The notes under the pieces are model-generated. The model made no database searches. It was not told the origin of the DNA and worked only from the letters and a program-made list of their open reading frames with translations. Both the position numbers and the translations under genes were made by a program. From Bacteroidota bacterium (lineage in GTDB: Bacteria > Bacteroidota > Bacteroidia > Cytophagales > Cyclobacteriaceae), in the NCBI GenBank assembly GCA_947470895.1, contig CANIVF010000006.1:40833-104832 (forward strand): a DNA stretch of 64,000 bases, read 5' to 3'. This document shows positions 9,721-18,335 of this stretch, piece after piece (position 1 is the stretch's first letter; each line of letters opens with the position of its first letter).

Positions 9721-10698
9721 ATGAAAAAGCGGAATAGCTCAGACAACCCAACAGGTATCATCTACATTATTTATACAGTGCAATCACCCGGACAGAGGTT
9801 GATTAAACTACTCGTGCTTTCAAAGGGCATTACACAGTGGCTCTATCTGCAAAAGATAAAGTACTTCTTCTTGATTTTATTTTTTGCCATAACACCGGAA
9901 ATCTTTGCTCAGCAATCGAAAAATTATAGAAGTATTGCCGAAGCAATTTCAAAGCCGGATAGCGTTCGATGGCTTACATTGAGTGATCAAAATCTAAAGG
10001 AGTTTCCTCTTGAAATATTGACCCTCAAGAACCTGCGCTATCTTGATTTAAGCCAGAACAATATTATACAGCTTCCTGACAATATTGGACAACTAAAAAA
10101 CTTATTTTACTTAGATCTTTCTGGTAATAAAATTCAACAGTTGCCTACGGGTTTTTCCGAGATTAAGACCCTACAAAATTTGTATTTGGATTATAGCAAT
10201 GTCGAAAATCTGGATAGAGACTTTCGTGTTCTTGGTCAATTGCCGTTATTAAAAGTTCTTAATGTTAGAGGAGATAATATTACTAAGCTCCCTGAATCTA
10301 TTGGCAACATGGTACATCTGGAATACCTGGAGCTATCAGAAAATGAAATTGAAGAGTTGCCTATCGAGTTTAGTAGACTAAAGAATCTCCAGGTGTTGTA
10401 CATCAATAATGATTCTCGTTTTAATCTGGCAAAGAATATTGAAGTGCTTAGCAAACTTCCTAATCTGAAGGAGCTACACCTGGAGGGAGATCGATTCAAT
10501 ACATTACCTGATAAAATACGAGAGCTAAGGAATATTGAAGCTTTGTATTTACGAGATAATAACTTGACGTAGCTACCAGCAAGTTTGAATTATTTGAAAA
10601 AACTGAAGTATGTGGATATAACCAACAACCGTATTCCACATATTTTATTGGATCGCTATCGCGAGAGTTTTAGTTCTACAGTAAAAATTACATTTTAA
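9721..10698 (+). pseudogene. Secreted leucine-rich-repeat protein with in-frame amber codon (ORF 9721-10572 continues in frame to TAA at 10698)
   Basis: LRR pattern (LxxLxLxxNxIxxLP). TAG at 10570-10572 is followed in frame by LPASLNYLKKLKYVDITNNRIPHILLDRYRESFSSTVKITF*, which aligns with the C-terminus of the paralog at 11755-12618. Start codon uncertain; signal peptide near IKYFFLILFFAITPEIFAQ. Confidence 0.75.
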
Positions 10699-10709
10699 AA
10701 TAGACCAAT

Positions 10710-10880
10710 ATGAAAACGACTATGCTTGAGTATTGTAAAACAGTGCTGCAAAAAGTGAGCTTTTGTAGAAAGCTATTTCTAAAAGAATATCGCAAGGCGA
10801 GGCAAAGACTTACCGCTCATGAAGGGGCCCAGCTTAAGAACTGGATTCGATCTTATCGAGGAGAGGTTTCAAAAGTTTAA
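10710..10880 (+). CDS. Small conserved-looking protein, 56 aa
   Basis: MKTTMLEYCKTVLQKVSFCRKLFLKEYRKARQRLTAHEGAQLKNWIRSYRGEVSKV*. Shorter than the ORF-track cutoff; resembles short MLEYxKxVLxKVSFxxxLFxKEYxK proteins recalled from Bacteroidota. Confidence 0.6.
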   Translation: MKTTMLEYCKTVLQKVSFCRKLFLKEYRKARQRLTAHEGAQLKNWIRSYRGEVSKV

Positions 10881-10911
10881 TTTTTCATTTATAAAATAAC
10901 ATTAAATCAAT

Positions 10912-11703
10912 TTGAATATGAAAACGAAACAAATTTTTCTCTTGATTACCGTTATAGTGCTATCGTTTAGTTGTTCTGTAATTCGGCAAGGTGAGATTGG
11001 CATGAAACGCAAACTTGGAAAACTTGATCAAAAAATACTTCAACCAGGTGCAGTAGGTTATAATCCCTTTGTCACGCGGATCATCAAAATGCCAATTCGT
11101 ACTATGAACATGGAGATCAGCACGAACCTTCCATCAAAAGAGGGGCTTAACGTTACTGCTGTAATATCAATTTTATATAGAATTGTGCCAGACAAGGCCC
11201 CATCCATTATTGAAAATATTGGAGTAGGAAATGAATCTAATGTAATAAGCAGTGTATTCCGGTCCTCTGCATGCGATGTATGTTCGAGGTTTTTTGCTAA
11301 AGATATGCACTCGGCTCAGCGGGCTTCCATTGAAAGTGAGATAACGGATCAAATGGAGAAAATACTTTCTCCGCGAGGATTTGAGATAGAAGCTGTACTA
11401 CTAAAGAACATCTCGTTGCCGGCAGGCTTGGCAAGAGCCGTTGAAGAGAAATTGGAGGCCGAGCAAGCTGCGCAACGTATGGAATTTTTGTTGGATCGGG
11501 AAAGACGCGAAGCACAAAGAAAAATAATTGAAGCTCAGGGGATACGCGATTCTCAAAAGATTATTTCCGAAGGGTTAACACCGGCAATTATTCAATGGCA
11601 AAGTATTGATGCTTTCCGTGAAGTAGCCAAGTCACCAAACTCTAAAGTCATTATTACTGATGGTAATGCACCCATGTTGATCAATCCGTCAAAAGATAAC
11701 TAA
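10912..11703 (+). CDS. SPFH/band-7 (prohibitin-like) lipoprotein
   Basis: SPFH core: GEIGMKRKLGKLDQKILQPGAVGYNPFVTRIIKMPIRT...LPSKEGLNVTAVISILYRI; coiled coil EEKLEAEQAAQRMEFLLDRERREAQRKIIEAQG. N-terminal signal ending LSFSC. Confidence 0.85.
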   Translation: MNMKTKQIFLLITVIVLSFSCSVIRQGEIGMKRKLGKLDQKILQPGAVGYNPFVTRIIKMPIRTMNMEISTNLPSKEGLNVTAVISILYRIVPDKAPSIIENIGVGNESNVISSVFRSSACDVCSRFFAKDMHSAQRASIESEITDQMEKILSPRGFEIEAVLLKNISLPAGLARAVEEKLEAEQAAQRMEFLLDRERREAQRKIIEAQGIRDSQKIISEGLTPAIIQWQSIDAFREVAKSPNSKVIITDGNAPMLINPSKDN

Positions 11704-11707
11704 ACTA

Positions 11708-11745
11708 AGTTAGTTCGTATGGGTGAAAACCTATACGAACTAACT
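11708..11745. other. Near-perfect 17-bp hairpin with GAAA tetraloop
   Basis: AGTTAGTTCGTATGGGT-GAAA-ACCTATACGAACTAACT: one G-T wobble (11721/11732), all other pairs Watson-Crick; no T-tract follows. Confidence 0.85.
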
Positions 11746-11754
11746 CAACCTATT

Positions 11755-12618
11755 ATGAAAACGAAACGCCTGTTTATTGTTATTTTAGTTTCTGCCTTAT
11801 CGGCCTCAGCCATAGCCCAACCCGATTCAGGACGATATACATCGCTTGAGGATGCTTTCAAAAATAGAGAGACGTGCGAGTGGTTAGATATAAGTAAGCA
11901 GGAAATCAGACAACTTCCTGATTCCTTGTTTCAGCTAACTAAGCTTAAGTATCTTGATTTAAGCCGTACGCAATTACAAGATTTATCTCCCCGCGTTGGT
12001 GAGTTGAAGCAATTACGGTATTTGGTATTGTCCTATAATCATTTGAAAAAACTCCCTGTAGAAATCTCAAGCCTACATCTGCTTCAATCTTTGTATCTGG
12101 ATCATAATCCAGAGCTTGATGTCCCTCAGGCTATCATTTTTCTTAACGAACTTCCAAACCTTCAGATGCTCAGTTTAGCCGGTGATCATATCAGTACACT
12201 TCCTCCCGATATTGGTAAACTAAATACCCTAGAGCATTTAGAACTTTCTGATAATGAGTTTACCGATTTGCCTGAAACAATGATGCAAATGAAAAAATTG
12301 AGAGTGTTATATATCAATAACGATTCATACTTCAATTTGAAAGGCAGCTTAAGTGTATTGAGTAAAATTAGCAGCTTGAGTGAATTGCATATTGAGAATG
12401 ACGGGTTACGAGAAATTCCAGAAGGTATCAGCCAATTAACAGCAGTAGAATATTTATTCCTTGTTGGAAATCATATTGATCAGGTTCCAAATGAAATTGC
12501 AAAAATGAAAAAGCTTAAGCTATTAGACGTAAGTGATAATCCGTTGACTCAGCCCACCTATAATGAAACATTATCTCCTCAGCTCAATATTAAGTTTAAG
12601 CGAAATGATAATCCATAG
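11755..12618 (+). CDS. Secreted leucine-rich-repeat protein (paralog of 9721-10698)
   Basis: MKTKRLFIVILVSALSASAIAQ signal peptide; LRR array; shares the VLYINNDS.FNL interruption with the upstream LRR gene. Confidence 0.9.
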   Translation: MKTKRLFIVILVSALSASAIAQPDSGRYTSLEDAFKNRETCEWLDISKQEIRQLPDSLFQLTKLKYLDLSRTQLQDLSPRVGELKQLRYLVLSYNHLKKLPVEISSLHLLQSLYLDHNPELDVPQAIIFLNELPNLQMLSLAGDHISTLPPDIGKLNTLEHLELSDNEFTDLPETMMQMKKLRVLYINNDSYFNLKGSLSVLSKISSLSELHIENDGLREIPEGISQLTAVEYLFLVGNHIDQVPNEIAKMKKLKLLDVSDNPLTQPTYNETLSPQLNIKFKRNDNP

Positions 12619-12666
12619 GGCCTAAAGACGAAGGGTATAAACACGAATGTATAAAAATATAACACT

Positions 12667-12888
12667 ATGAAATGGATCGTTCTCGATGAAAATCCAAAAC
12701 CTTACCAATACATCGCGGTAATCGCAGTTGATGAAGAACGATTACTAAGAATTGAAAGTAAACCATGTTCTAAATTTCAAACTAGTGACGAAGCATTAGT
12801 GAGAGCTCGGGAACTGCGTACGAAATATAATGTAAAGAGTATCCGAATGTTTTACCTTGAAGGAGATTCTTCGTTTGTTCAGATTTAA
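12667..12888 (+). CDS. Small hypothetical protein, 73 aa
   Basis: Complete ORF between co-oriented genes; no recognised domain. Confidence 0.55.
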   Translation: MKWIVLDENPKPYQYIAVIAVDEERLLRIESKPCSKFQTSDEALVRARELRTKYNVKSIRMFYLEGDSSFVQI

Positions 12889-12913
12889 TATATAATCCCA
12901 ACGTGTTTTTAAA

Positions 12914-13660
12914 ATGAGAAACTGGTTAGCCCTTTTAGTTGTTCTATTTCCTCTCTATAAAAGTAATGCTCAGCAAAACCTTTTTAATATCCCATCTGCA
13001 GACATAACACCAAAGGGTAAATTCTTCTATCAACACCAATTAAATTTATATGCTGTTAATGAACTTGAAACAAAATCTCATGTTGTTTATGGCTTGGGAA
13101 AAAATTGGGATATCGGTGTTAATTTTATTGATTTACCTCTTCGTATTGGTAATGGCAGGTTTGTTTCATACAATGATGATAGTAACCGTAAGCCACTTTA
13201 TCCGTTGTTAATAGCCACCGTTCAAAAGCAATGGGACTTAACTAATAAGTCGCAACTTAATGCAGGAACTCAGATCGGTATTAACCTGAGCAGTAACGTG
13301 GGTAACAAGAATTTCGCCTTCATGAACTTTGCTTTGCTAAAATTGAAAGCAGGCAAGAAGGGATCTGTTTTGGGAGGTCCTTATTTGAGTAATGATGTGT
13401 TTGTGGGTGGTCCCTCGTTATTACAACCTGGATATATGTTGGGCTATGAATATAAAGTCAGTAAGCGAATTTTGCTTATGGGTGATTTTATTTCTGGTAC
13501 ACATAAAAAATCGCAGACGGTTTTAGGAGCTGGATATAACCTTTCCAAACGGCTGCAAATATTTGCAGGTGCGTTATTACGATTTCCAAACCAAAAACTT
13601 CAGGATGGTTTAGTGGTAGAAATAAATTGGTACGGTTGGGACTATCAAGGTAAGCACTGA
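12914..13660 (+). CDS. Putative outer-membrane/secreted beta-rich protein
   Basis: Signal peptide; alternating beta-strand-like segments (HQLNLYAVNELETKSHVVYGLGKNWDIGVNFIDLPL...). Confidence 0.65.
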   Translation: MRNWLALLVVLFPLYKSNAQQNLFNIPSADITPKGKFFYQHQLNLYAVNELETKSHVVYGLGKNWDIGVNFIDLPLRIGNGRFVSYNDDSNRKPLYPLLIATVQKQWDLTNKSQLNAGTQIGINLSSNVGNKNFAFMNFALLKLKAGKKGSVLGGPYLSNDVFVGGPSLLQPGYMLGYEYKVSKRILLMGDFISGTHKKSQTVLGAGYNLSKRLQIFAGALLRFPNQKLQDGLVVEINWYGWDYQGKH

Positions 13661-13726
13661 TTCTTCCTTTGATCATTCATATAATATTGTAAGTCAGTCT
13701 GTGTTATTACTGATTTCATAATATCC

Positions 13727-14638
13727 CTATTCTGCTTTCCGCATAGCTAACGATGCTAATACTGACATAGACAAGGTGAGGACGATAAAGGCTAAAGATA
13801 TTTCGATCGGAACTTTGTAAAGGTCAGCGATACACATCTTTAAACCAACGAATATCAAGATGGCAGAAAGACCATACTTTAGATAAATGAAATATTTTTC
13901 TATTCCCGCTACTGCGAAATACAATGAGCGTAAGCTTAGAATAGCGAACACGTTTGATGTATATACAATAAAAGCATCTTCTGAAATGGAAAGTATTGCA
14001 GGAATGCTATCTACAGCAAAGACCAGATCCGTTGCCTCAATAACAATAACTACCAGAAGCAAAGGCGTAGCCCGCAAAGTGCCCTCGCGTCTGACAAAAA
14101 ATTGATCACCTTCAAAGTTAGACGTAACTGGGAAAATCTTACGGACCATTCTCACCAATACATTCTTGTCAGGTTCAATTTTGATATCACCTTGTGTTGT
14201 GATACGAATACCGGTATAGACCAGAAAAGCTCCGAAGATATAGATCACCCAATGAAACTTATGAATGAGTTCAACGCCAGCTAGTATAAAAATAGCGCGT
14301 AGAACCAACGCTCCTAAAATTCCCCAGAAAAGTACTTTATGCTGATACGCTGATGGAACATTAAAATATGAAAATATCAATATGATAACGAAGATGTTAT
14401 CAACACTCAATGATTTCTCAATGAGATATCCTGTAAAAAACTCAAATGCTTTTTCTTCGCCAAAATAATAGTATACAAAAACGTTGAATAGGAATGCCAG
14501 AAAAATCCAAACACATGTCCACAGTAATGCTTCTTTAATTTTTACTTCTTTTGATTTACGATGAAAGACTCCCAGATCGAGGGCAAGCATGAGTAGAACG
14601 AAAACGTTGAATGAGATCCACAAGGTCGATTGATTCAT
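13727..14638 (-). CDS. TerC/Alx family integral membrane protein
   Basis: FNVFVLLMLALDLGVFHRK; FFTGYLIEKSLSVDNIFVIILIF; VIVIEATDLVFAVDSIPAILSISEDAFIVYTSNVFAILSLRSLYF, all classic TerC motifs. Confidence 0.95.
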   Translation of the reverse strand: MNQSTLWISFNVFVLLMLALDLGVFHRKSKEVKIKEALLWTCVWIFLAFLFNVFVYYYFGEEKAFEFFTGYLIEKSLSVDNIFVIILIFSYFNVPSAYQHKVLFWGILGALVLRAIFILAGVELIHKFHWVIYIFGAFLVYTGIRITTQGDIKIEPDKNVLVRMVRKIFPVTSNFEGDQFFVRREGTLRATPLLLVVIVIEATDLVFAVDSIPAILSISEDAFIVYTSNVFAILSLRSLYFAVAGIEKYFIYLKYGLSAILIFVGLKMCIADLYKVPIEISLAFIVLTLSMSVLASLAMRKAE

Positions 14639-14663
14639 AGTAGTTGCGTTAGACGGTCATAAA

Positions 14664-15626
14664 TTAGAAGGCATTGATCAGGGATAGATATACGGGTAAT
14701 CCGATAGTGATATTGAAAGGAAATGTGATGGCTAATGCCATAGGCAGAAAAATTCCAGGATTAGCTTTCGGAGCCGCTATTTTCATGGCTGCGGGAACAG
14801 CGATGTAAGATGCGCTTGCTGCTAAGACGGCAAAGATGAACCGGTCTCCGATATCCGATGTGATTATGCTGCTTAACAACGCAACAACACATCCATTAAC
14901 CAACGGAATGATGATGGCAAATAGTGCCATGAGTTTCCCGTTTTTAAAGAAGTCATTTAAGTTTCTTCCACTCACAATACCCATGTCCAGTAAAAAAATG
15001 GCGAGGAATCCTTTGAAGATATCCGTTGTAAATGGCTTAATGCCTAATGCTTGTTGGTCGCTGGCGAGTAATCCAATCACCAGACTACCGAGTATAAGCA
15101 GAACACTTCCATTGGTAAATGAATGGCTCATAATATTTTTTATTTTAGCTGAGCCATCCTTTTTTTGACCATACATCCTGATCAGGATAACCCTTATAAC
15201 AATAGCGGGGGCTTCCATCAAAGCCATAACTGCCACCATATGACCATTGAAGCTGATTTGCTGAATATCTAAAAATGAACTGGCCGTAACAAAGGTAACT
15301 GCACTGACAGAGCCATAGGCAGCTGCAACGGCACCGGCATCTTCAATATTTAGCTTTCTTTTTAATATAAAAAAGGTATATAGTGGGATGATGCATGCTA
15401 TGGCGATTCCAAATAGAACAGACCAAATAATAGTCATGGTAAAATGACTGTGTGTTAGCTCCTGACCACCTTTAAAACCAATGGAGAATAACAGGTAAAG
15501 AGAAATAAATTTTGATGAGTTGGGAGGTATCTCTAAATCACTTTTTAGCCTTACCGCAAGAATACCTAAGGCAAAAAAAAGTAAAGCTGGGTTTGTTAGA
15601 TTGTCTATGAGTAAGGCGTAGTTCAT
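14664..15626 (-). CDS. Sodium-dependent bicarbonate transport family permease (SbtA-like)
   Basis: LTNPALLFFALGILAVRLKSDLEIP; LLFSIGFKGGQEL; DIFKGFLAIFLLDMGIVSGRNL; AASASYIAVPAAMKIAAPKANPGIFLPMALAITFPFNITIGLP. Confidence 0.9.
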   Translation of the reverse strand: MNYALLIDNLTNPALLFFALGILAVRLKSDLEIPPNSSKFISLYLLFSIGFKGGQELTHSHFTMTIIWSVLFGIAIACIIPLYTFFILKRKLNIEDAGAVAAAYGSVSAVTFVTASSFLDIQQISFNGHMVAVMALMEAPAIVIRVILIRMYGQKKDGSAKIKNIMSHSFTNGSVLLILGSLVIGLLASDQQALGIKPFTTDIFKGFLAIFLLDMGIVSGRNLNDFFKNGKLMALFAIIIPLVNGCVVALLSSIITSDIGDRFIFAVLAASASYIAVPAAMKIAAPKANPGIFLPMALAITFPFNITIGLPVYLSLINAF

Positions 15627-15657
15627 GTAAGTTTAGTTTTGAAAATTATGTATTCTA

Positions 15658-16500
15658 CTAGGGATTGCAAAAGTCACAATACATGGGATCTTCTGTTGTC
15701 TTTCGATTTGGATAGCGTTTTTCAACTTGAAAAGCACATCTTAAACATTGATGGATTTCACTTAAGATTGATTTTGTGGGTGCCCCGCAAAGATTGCATG
15801 GTAAACCCGTCTGGATATAGGATATTCCAAAACCGGAAGTGTTACAAGTAGGGCAGAGGGAGTTAATCTTGTCAACTAGTTTTTTTGCTGCTGAGTGGAT
15901 TACTGACATTCTTGTTGGGTTGTTCATGGCTCTCATGTCAGTTTCAACATAGATTGAAGAGCTGTTCTTTATCAGATTTGGAAAGGTGGTGAGTAAGGTT
16001 TGCCAATCTCCTATACCTTTTGAATTTTCATTGAAATTGTATTTTGTTTTACGAAGTATGAGTTTGTGAGATGGAAACTTACTATGGTTGACAAAATCAA
16101 TTAATTCATGCTCACACGTGACCACCGCACTACTAAAATTGGTTTCGATGCTATATTTCTTTATACTGATTTCAAGATTGTTCTTCGTGTCGATCAGGAT
16201 TAAGATTTCTTCGTGGAGTGGTAGGAAAGGAATGTTTGGGTGAGGGAAAAAGGAGCCTTCACTGGCAACTGCCAAGTCATATTGATTTAAAGTCATTCCC
16301 TCGATGCACTTTTTTCGAGCTGAAGATAGCGGATCCAGGGTTCGCTCTACCTCTCCTGTGAATGTTCCCAATTGATCAGTAGCATAGTTCACGGAGGAAG
16401 TGCACACTACAGCCAGGCGATTTTCAAACTCAGGGGCAATGGCACTTTCCTTTCCATGTTTCGTTACGATCAAAAGTTTCCTGCCAAAAAATTGGTGCAT
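15658..16500 (-). CDS. DUF6671-like protein with C-terminal zinc-ribbon pairs
   Basis: N-terminal GRKLLIVTKHGKESAIAPEFE; C-terminus carries four CxxC motifs (CPTC, CNLC, CLRC, CDFC). Confidence 0.75.
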   Translation of the reverse strand: MHQFFGRKLLIVTKHGKESAIAPEFENRLAVVCTSSVNYATDQLGTFTGEVERTLDPLSSARKKCIEGMTLNQYDLAVASEGSFFPHPNIPFLPLHEEILILIDTKNNLEISIKKYSIETNFSSAVVTCEHELIDFVNHSKFPSHKLILRKTKYNFNENSKGIGDWQTLLTTFPNLIKNSSSIYVETDMRAMNNPTRMSVIHSAAKKLVDKINSLCPTCNTSGFGISYIQTGLPCNLCGAPTKSILSEIHQCLRCAFQVEKRYPNRKTTEDPMYCDFCNP

Positions 16501-16513
16501 GCATTAAGTTTTT

Positions 16514-16804
16514 TCACTTAATCACCTTGATTTCAATAGGGCAATGGATTTCAATTTGGTATCCTTTCTTCTCAGCGGCACTCAGTGTTTTTCTTAATGA
16601 TTTACCAATTTTTGTGAGCTCTTTGATTCGTTTTTCAGAATGTGTGACATCTCCGTTAAAGCGCTCTTTGATAGAGAAGACCTGAAGATGATGATAGTTT
16701 ATTTTATTATTAATGATCTCTAAAAGAATCTGTGTAGCATCAGAAGCGGAAAACTTTCCTTCAATTAATTTATAATTTCCCATAGGTATTTTGCTGTTGT
16801 TCAT
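16514..16804 (-). CDS. Small hypothetical protein, 96 aa
   Basis: ATG lies directly after the icd stop codon (gga caa taa atg). Confidence 0.7.
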   Translation of the reverse strand: MNNSKIPMGNYKLIEGKFSASDATQILLEIINNKINYHHLQVFSIKERFNGDVTHSEKRIKELTKIGKSLRKTLSAAEKKGYQIEIHCPIEIKVIK

Positions 16805-18241
16805 TTATTGTCCCTGACCTAGCGAATATGCAGACTTACCATTGAACTCATACAGGTTTTCAGTCTTTATCGTATCGATGCCATAGTTTATGGCATGCGA
16901 GAGCAATTGAATAATGTCAAACTGTGTAATTGTTTTACCATCTGTTGGTTTAAATCGGCACCTCCAATGATCAGTGCAAAACGTTTCACTAAATCCGTCA
17001 GGCCATACTTTGATTCCTCGATTCGTGATCATCGATAATTCTGTATCACCACTATTGAGCAGTTTTATTTTTTGTGCTAACTCATCTGGATTGAATCCGT
17101 TCCAGTGAACAAAAATATCCACGCCTACTAATTTCTTTTTAGCAGAGGTCTTTCGTTGATATTTTGGTAATGTAAGTACACCACTATTTCCGTATGAAAC
17201 GGGTTTGAGTTTACTCGGTTTTTTACCCAAGTTTGCTATTACAGCTTTCGCAAATTCTTTGGTACCAACTTTTTGTTTACTACTTCCTTCCTTATATACA
17301 TCATAGGTATGAATGCCATCTTCCATAGTTTTGAGCCACGCGTTCTGAACTTTTTCAGCAACCTCCATTTGTCCGATATGATTTAGCATCATAATTGCGC
17401 CTTGTAAAAGTCCAGAGGGGTTTGCAAGATTCTGTCCAGCCCTTCGTGGTGCAGAACCGTGAATGGCTTCAAACATGGCGCACTCTTCTCCGATGTTGGC
17501 AGAGCCAGCTAATCCAACGGAACCCGCTATTTGAGCAGCTACATCCGAGAGTACATCGCCATATAGATTGGGCATAACAATCACATCAAAGGCTTCAGGA
17601 GTATCGGCCATTTTAGCTGCCCCGATATCAATGATCCAATGTTCATTTTCGATTTCAGGATATTCTTTGGCAATCTCATCGAACACCTGATGAAACAAAC
17701 CATCAGCTTGTTTCATTATATTATCTTTTGTAAAGCAAGTTACTTTCTTACGGCCATATTGCTTAGCATATTCAAAAGCATAGCGAACAATTTTCTCGCA
17801 ACCTGGTCTGCTAATTAATTTTAAACATTGTACCACCTCATCGGTTTGCTGATGTTCAATGCCAGCATAAAGATCTTCCTCATTTTCCCGAACAATAACG
17901 ATATCCATCACCGGATGTTTGGTCTTCACGAACGGATGCAGACTCATGGAAGGACGTATGTTAGCATACAAGCCTAAAAACTTTCGCGTGGTCACGTTCA
18001 AGCTTTTATAGCCTCCGCCTTGCGGAGTTGTAATAGGGGCTTTGAGGAACACCTTATTTTTCCGTATCATATCCCATGATTCCTTGGCAATTCCTGAAGT
18101 GTTACCGGCCAGGTATATTTTTTCACCAACTTCAATTTCTTCTATGTTGATTTCAGCTCCGGCTGCCAGTATAATTTCAATCGTGGCATCCTTAATTTCA
18201 GGACCAATTCCATCACCCTTTGCTATGGTTATTGTTTTCAT
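16805..18241 (-). CDS. icd: Isocitrate dehydrogenase, Thermus-type with C-terminal extension
   Basis: GDGIGPEIKDATIEII; NVTTRKFLGLYANIRP; IVRENEEDLYAGIEHQ; DVIVMPNLYGDVLSDVAAQIAGSVGLAGSANIG; about 130-aa C-terminal extension. Confidence 0.9.
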   Translation of the reverse strand: MKTITIAKGDGIGPEIKDATIEIILAAGAEINIEEIEVGEKIYLAGNTSGIAKESWDMIRKNKVFLKAPITTPQGGGYKSLNVTTRKFLGLYANIRPSMSLHPFVKTKHPVMDIVIVRENEEDLYAGIEHQQTDEVVQCLKLISRPGCEKIVRYAFEYAKQYGRKKVTCFTKDNIMKQADGLFHQVFDEIAKEYPEIENEHWIIDIGAAKMADTPEAFDVIVMPNLYGDVLSDVAAQIAGSVGLAGSANIGEECAMFEAIHGSAPRRAGQNLANPSGLLQGAIMMLNHIGQMEVAEKVQNAWLKTMEDGIHTYDVYKEGSSKQKVGTKEFAKAVIANLGKKPSKLKPVSYGNSGVLTLPKYQRKTSAKKKLVGVDIFVHWNGFNPDELAQKIKLLNSGDTELSMITNRGIKVWPDGFSETFCTDHWRCRFKPTDGKTITQFDIIQLLSHAINYGIDTIKTENLYEFNGKSAYSLGQGQ

Positions 18242-18335
18242 ATGCGTTTGTTTTCGGTTTTAAACACCGCAAAATTCGGTGAATATGATCATATAATAAT
18301 ATTTATATTTGTAATAATATACATAAACATAATTT
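18242..18335. promoter_or_regulatory. Divergent icd / LysR intergenic region with two adjacent dyads
   Basis: CACCG-N7-CGGTG (18265-18281) directly followed by palindrome ATATGATCATAT (18283-18294); Bacteroidota-type -7 motif TATATTTG (18304-18311) toward the LysR gene. Confidence 0.5.

Noticed and set aside
11719-11754. ORF-track start of the second LRR gene (MGENLYELTQPI...)
   Set aside because: Lies inside the 17-bp hairpin; the downstream ATG at 11755 begins a proper signal peptide.
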